Assembly (NCBI RefSeq): GCF_018687715.1
Contig: NC_056758.1
Coordinates: 38,039,467-38,103,466, forward strand
DNA: 64,000 nt
Reading direction: 5' to 3'
DNA from: Carya illinoinensis
Lineage: Eukaryota; Streptophyta; Magnoliopsida; Fagales; Juglandaceae
Position numbers and translations under genes: made by a program. This document shows positions 63,282-64,000 of the stretch, piece by piece. Under the pieces are notes generated by a model that was given only the letters and a program-made list of their open reading frames with translations, did not search any database and had not been told where the DNA came from. The first letter of the stretch is position 1. Every line of letters starts with the position of its first letter.

Positions 63282-64000
63282 CTGCATAAATGAAGCCCAG
63301 TGAAAGAAATCAATAGTGAAGAGCATGAATATAACTGAACGTCCATAATACAAATCTACCATAATCTCTCCATATTATTTAAACTGTTTAATTTTCAACC
63401 AGAATTTGAATGAATTATATGCTTTTCTCATAATAAAAACCGTACAAATATCTTATTTGCATCAAAGAAGGTTGATATGTTTTTTCCCAAGAAATAAAAA
63501 ATGAAAAAAAAGGGAAAAAGAAAAGTTAATTTTATGATAAAAATTGTGTATCTGGGGCAACATCATAACTTTTGTCAATTACAACAAGAAGAGCTATTTT
63601 CTCTAAAAAATAAAAAACTAATAAGATTATATCCAAGTTTTTTCATACACGAGATATTTTAGTTAAAGAATATACACTAGAAGTACATTTAAACTTATGC
63701 ACGTCAGACTTATGAAAACAATGAGACATCTTATCACAAAGGAAGAAACATAGATAACAAAAGAATGCCATAGTCATAGGAAATTCCCTGCTGACAACTT
63801 TGTCCCAGCAACATAACTCTTTCAGGAAAATTAGATGTTGAAGATCAAGTATGGCTAGTCTAGTGCACAAAATTCATTTTTCCCATAAGATTTACAATCT
63901 ACCACAGATTCAAGTGCCAGCCATAGTCAATGATTTGTCATTATCTGCGGCAATTAGTTTAGATTCAACCTCTTTTTCCTTTTACGAGGAAAAGAAAGTC
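63282..64000. other. Likely intron or 5' part of the SPOC gene
   Basis: The SPOC gene enters its first visible exon through an acceptor at 63282-63283, so this is intron DNA at least in part. I could not identify a further exon; the open frame at 63870-63643 (-) has no recognisable motif. Confidence 0.5.

Noticed and set aside
1..64000. CRISPR arrays, bacterial operons, plastid or mitochondrial insertions
   Set aside because: No regularly spaced repeats with unique spacers, no Shine-Dalgarno-led gene strings and no organelle rRNA, tRNA or gene blocks were seen.

Overview
This window is nuclear DNA from a eudicot plant. The genes are split by AT-rich introns with GT-AG borders, the proteins have close plant counterparts, and the gaps hold plant-type transposable elements and microsatellites. 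The repeat content suits a woody rosid (a Fagales tree is my guess), but the species cannot be fixed from sequence alone.

Layout. Positions 1-15,000 are gene-poor. They hold a broken, intron-bearing fragment of a mitochondrial ATP synthase subunit O (OSCP) gene at 3.9-4.9 kb, and a decayed minus-strand Copia retrotransposon at 9.4-15.0 kb. A block of unrelated host-gene fragments sits between the Copia 5' LTR and its pol remnants. From 16.7 to 26.7 kb lies an intact seven-exon plus-strand gene for an autoinhibited Ca2+-ATPase (ACA1/2/7 type). Its 4.4-kb first intron carries a TRIM element with a perfect 5-bp target duplication, a tandem duplication and a MITE; its third intron carries a Copia scrap. 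From 31.2 to 32.6 kb is a five-exon minus-strand D-type cyclin, closest to CYCD5. About 11 kb of AT-rich DNA with MITEs and microsatellites follows.

Three minus-strand genes fill 44-63.3 kb: a 13-exon IFRD/SAT32-type regulator, a CUE-domain ASCC2-like protein that requires an 11-nt microexon, and an RRM plus SPOC protein that may continue past the right edge. For the ACA1 (7 exons), cyclin (5), IFRD (13), CUE (10) and RRM-SPOC (7 visible) genes, the exons I placed sum to a whole number of codons in one frame, which supports the models.

The genes do not form an operon or one pathway (calcium pumping, cell cycle, stress regulation, ribosome or ubiquitin quality control, RNA binding). As I recall the Arabidopsis map, ACA1, SAT32, a CUE protein and an RRM-type protein lie next to each other around At1g27750-At1g27770. 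The window therefore looks like an old conserved neighbourhood, with the cyclin and repeats placed between ACA1 and the rest. I saw no convincing new multi-gene system. The most unusual items are the host-gene mosaic in the Copia element, the 11-nt microexon, the in-frame dinucleotide repeat upstream of the cyclin, and several elements dated by clear target-site duplications.
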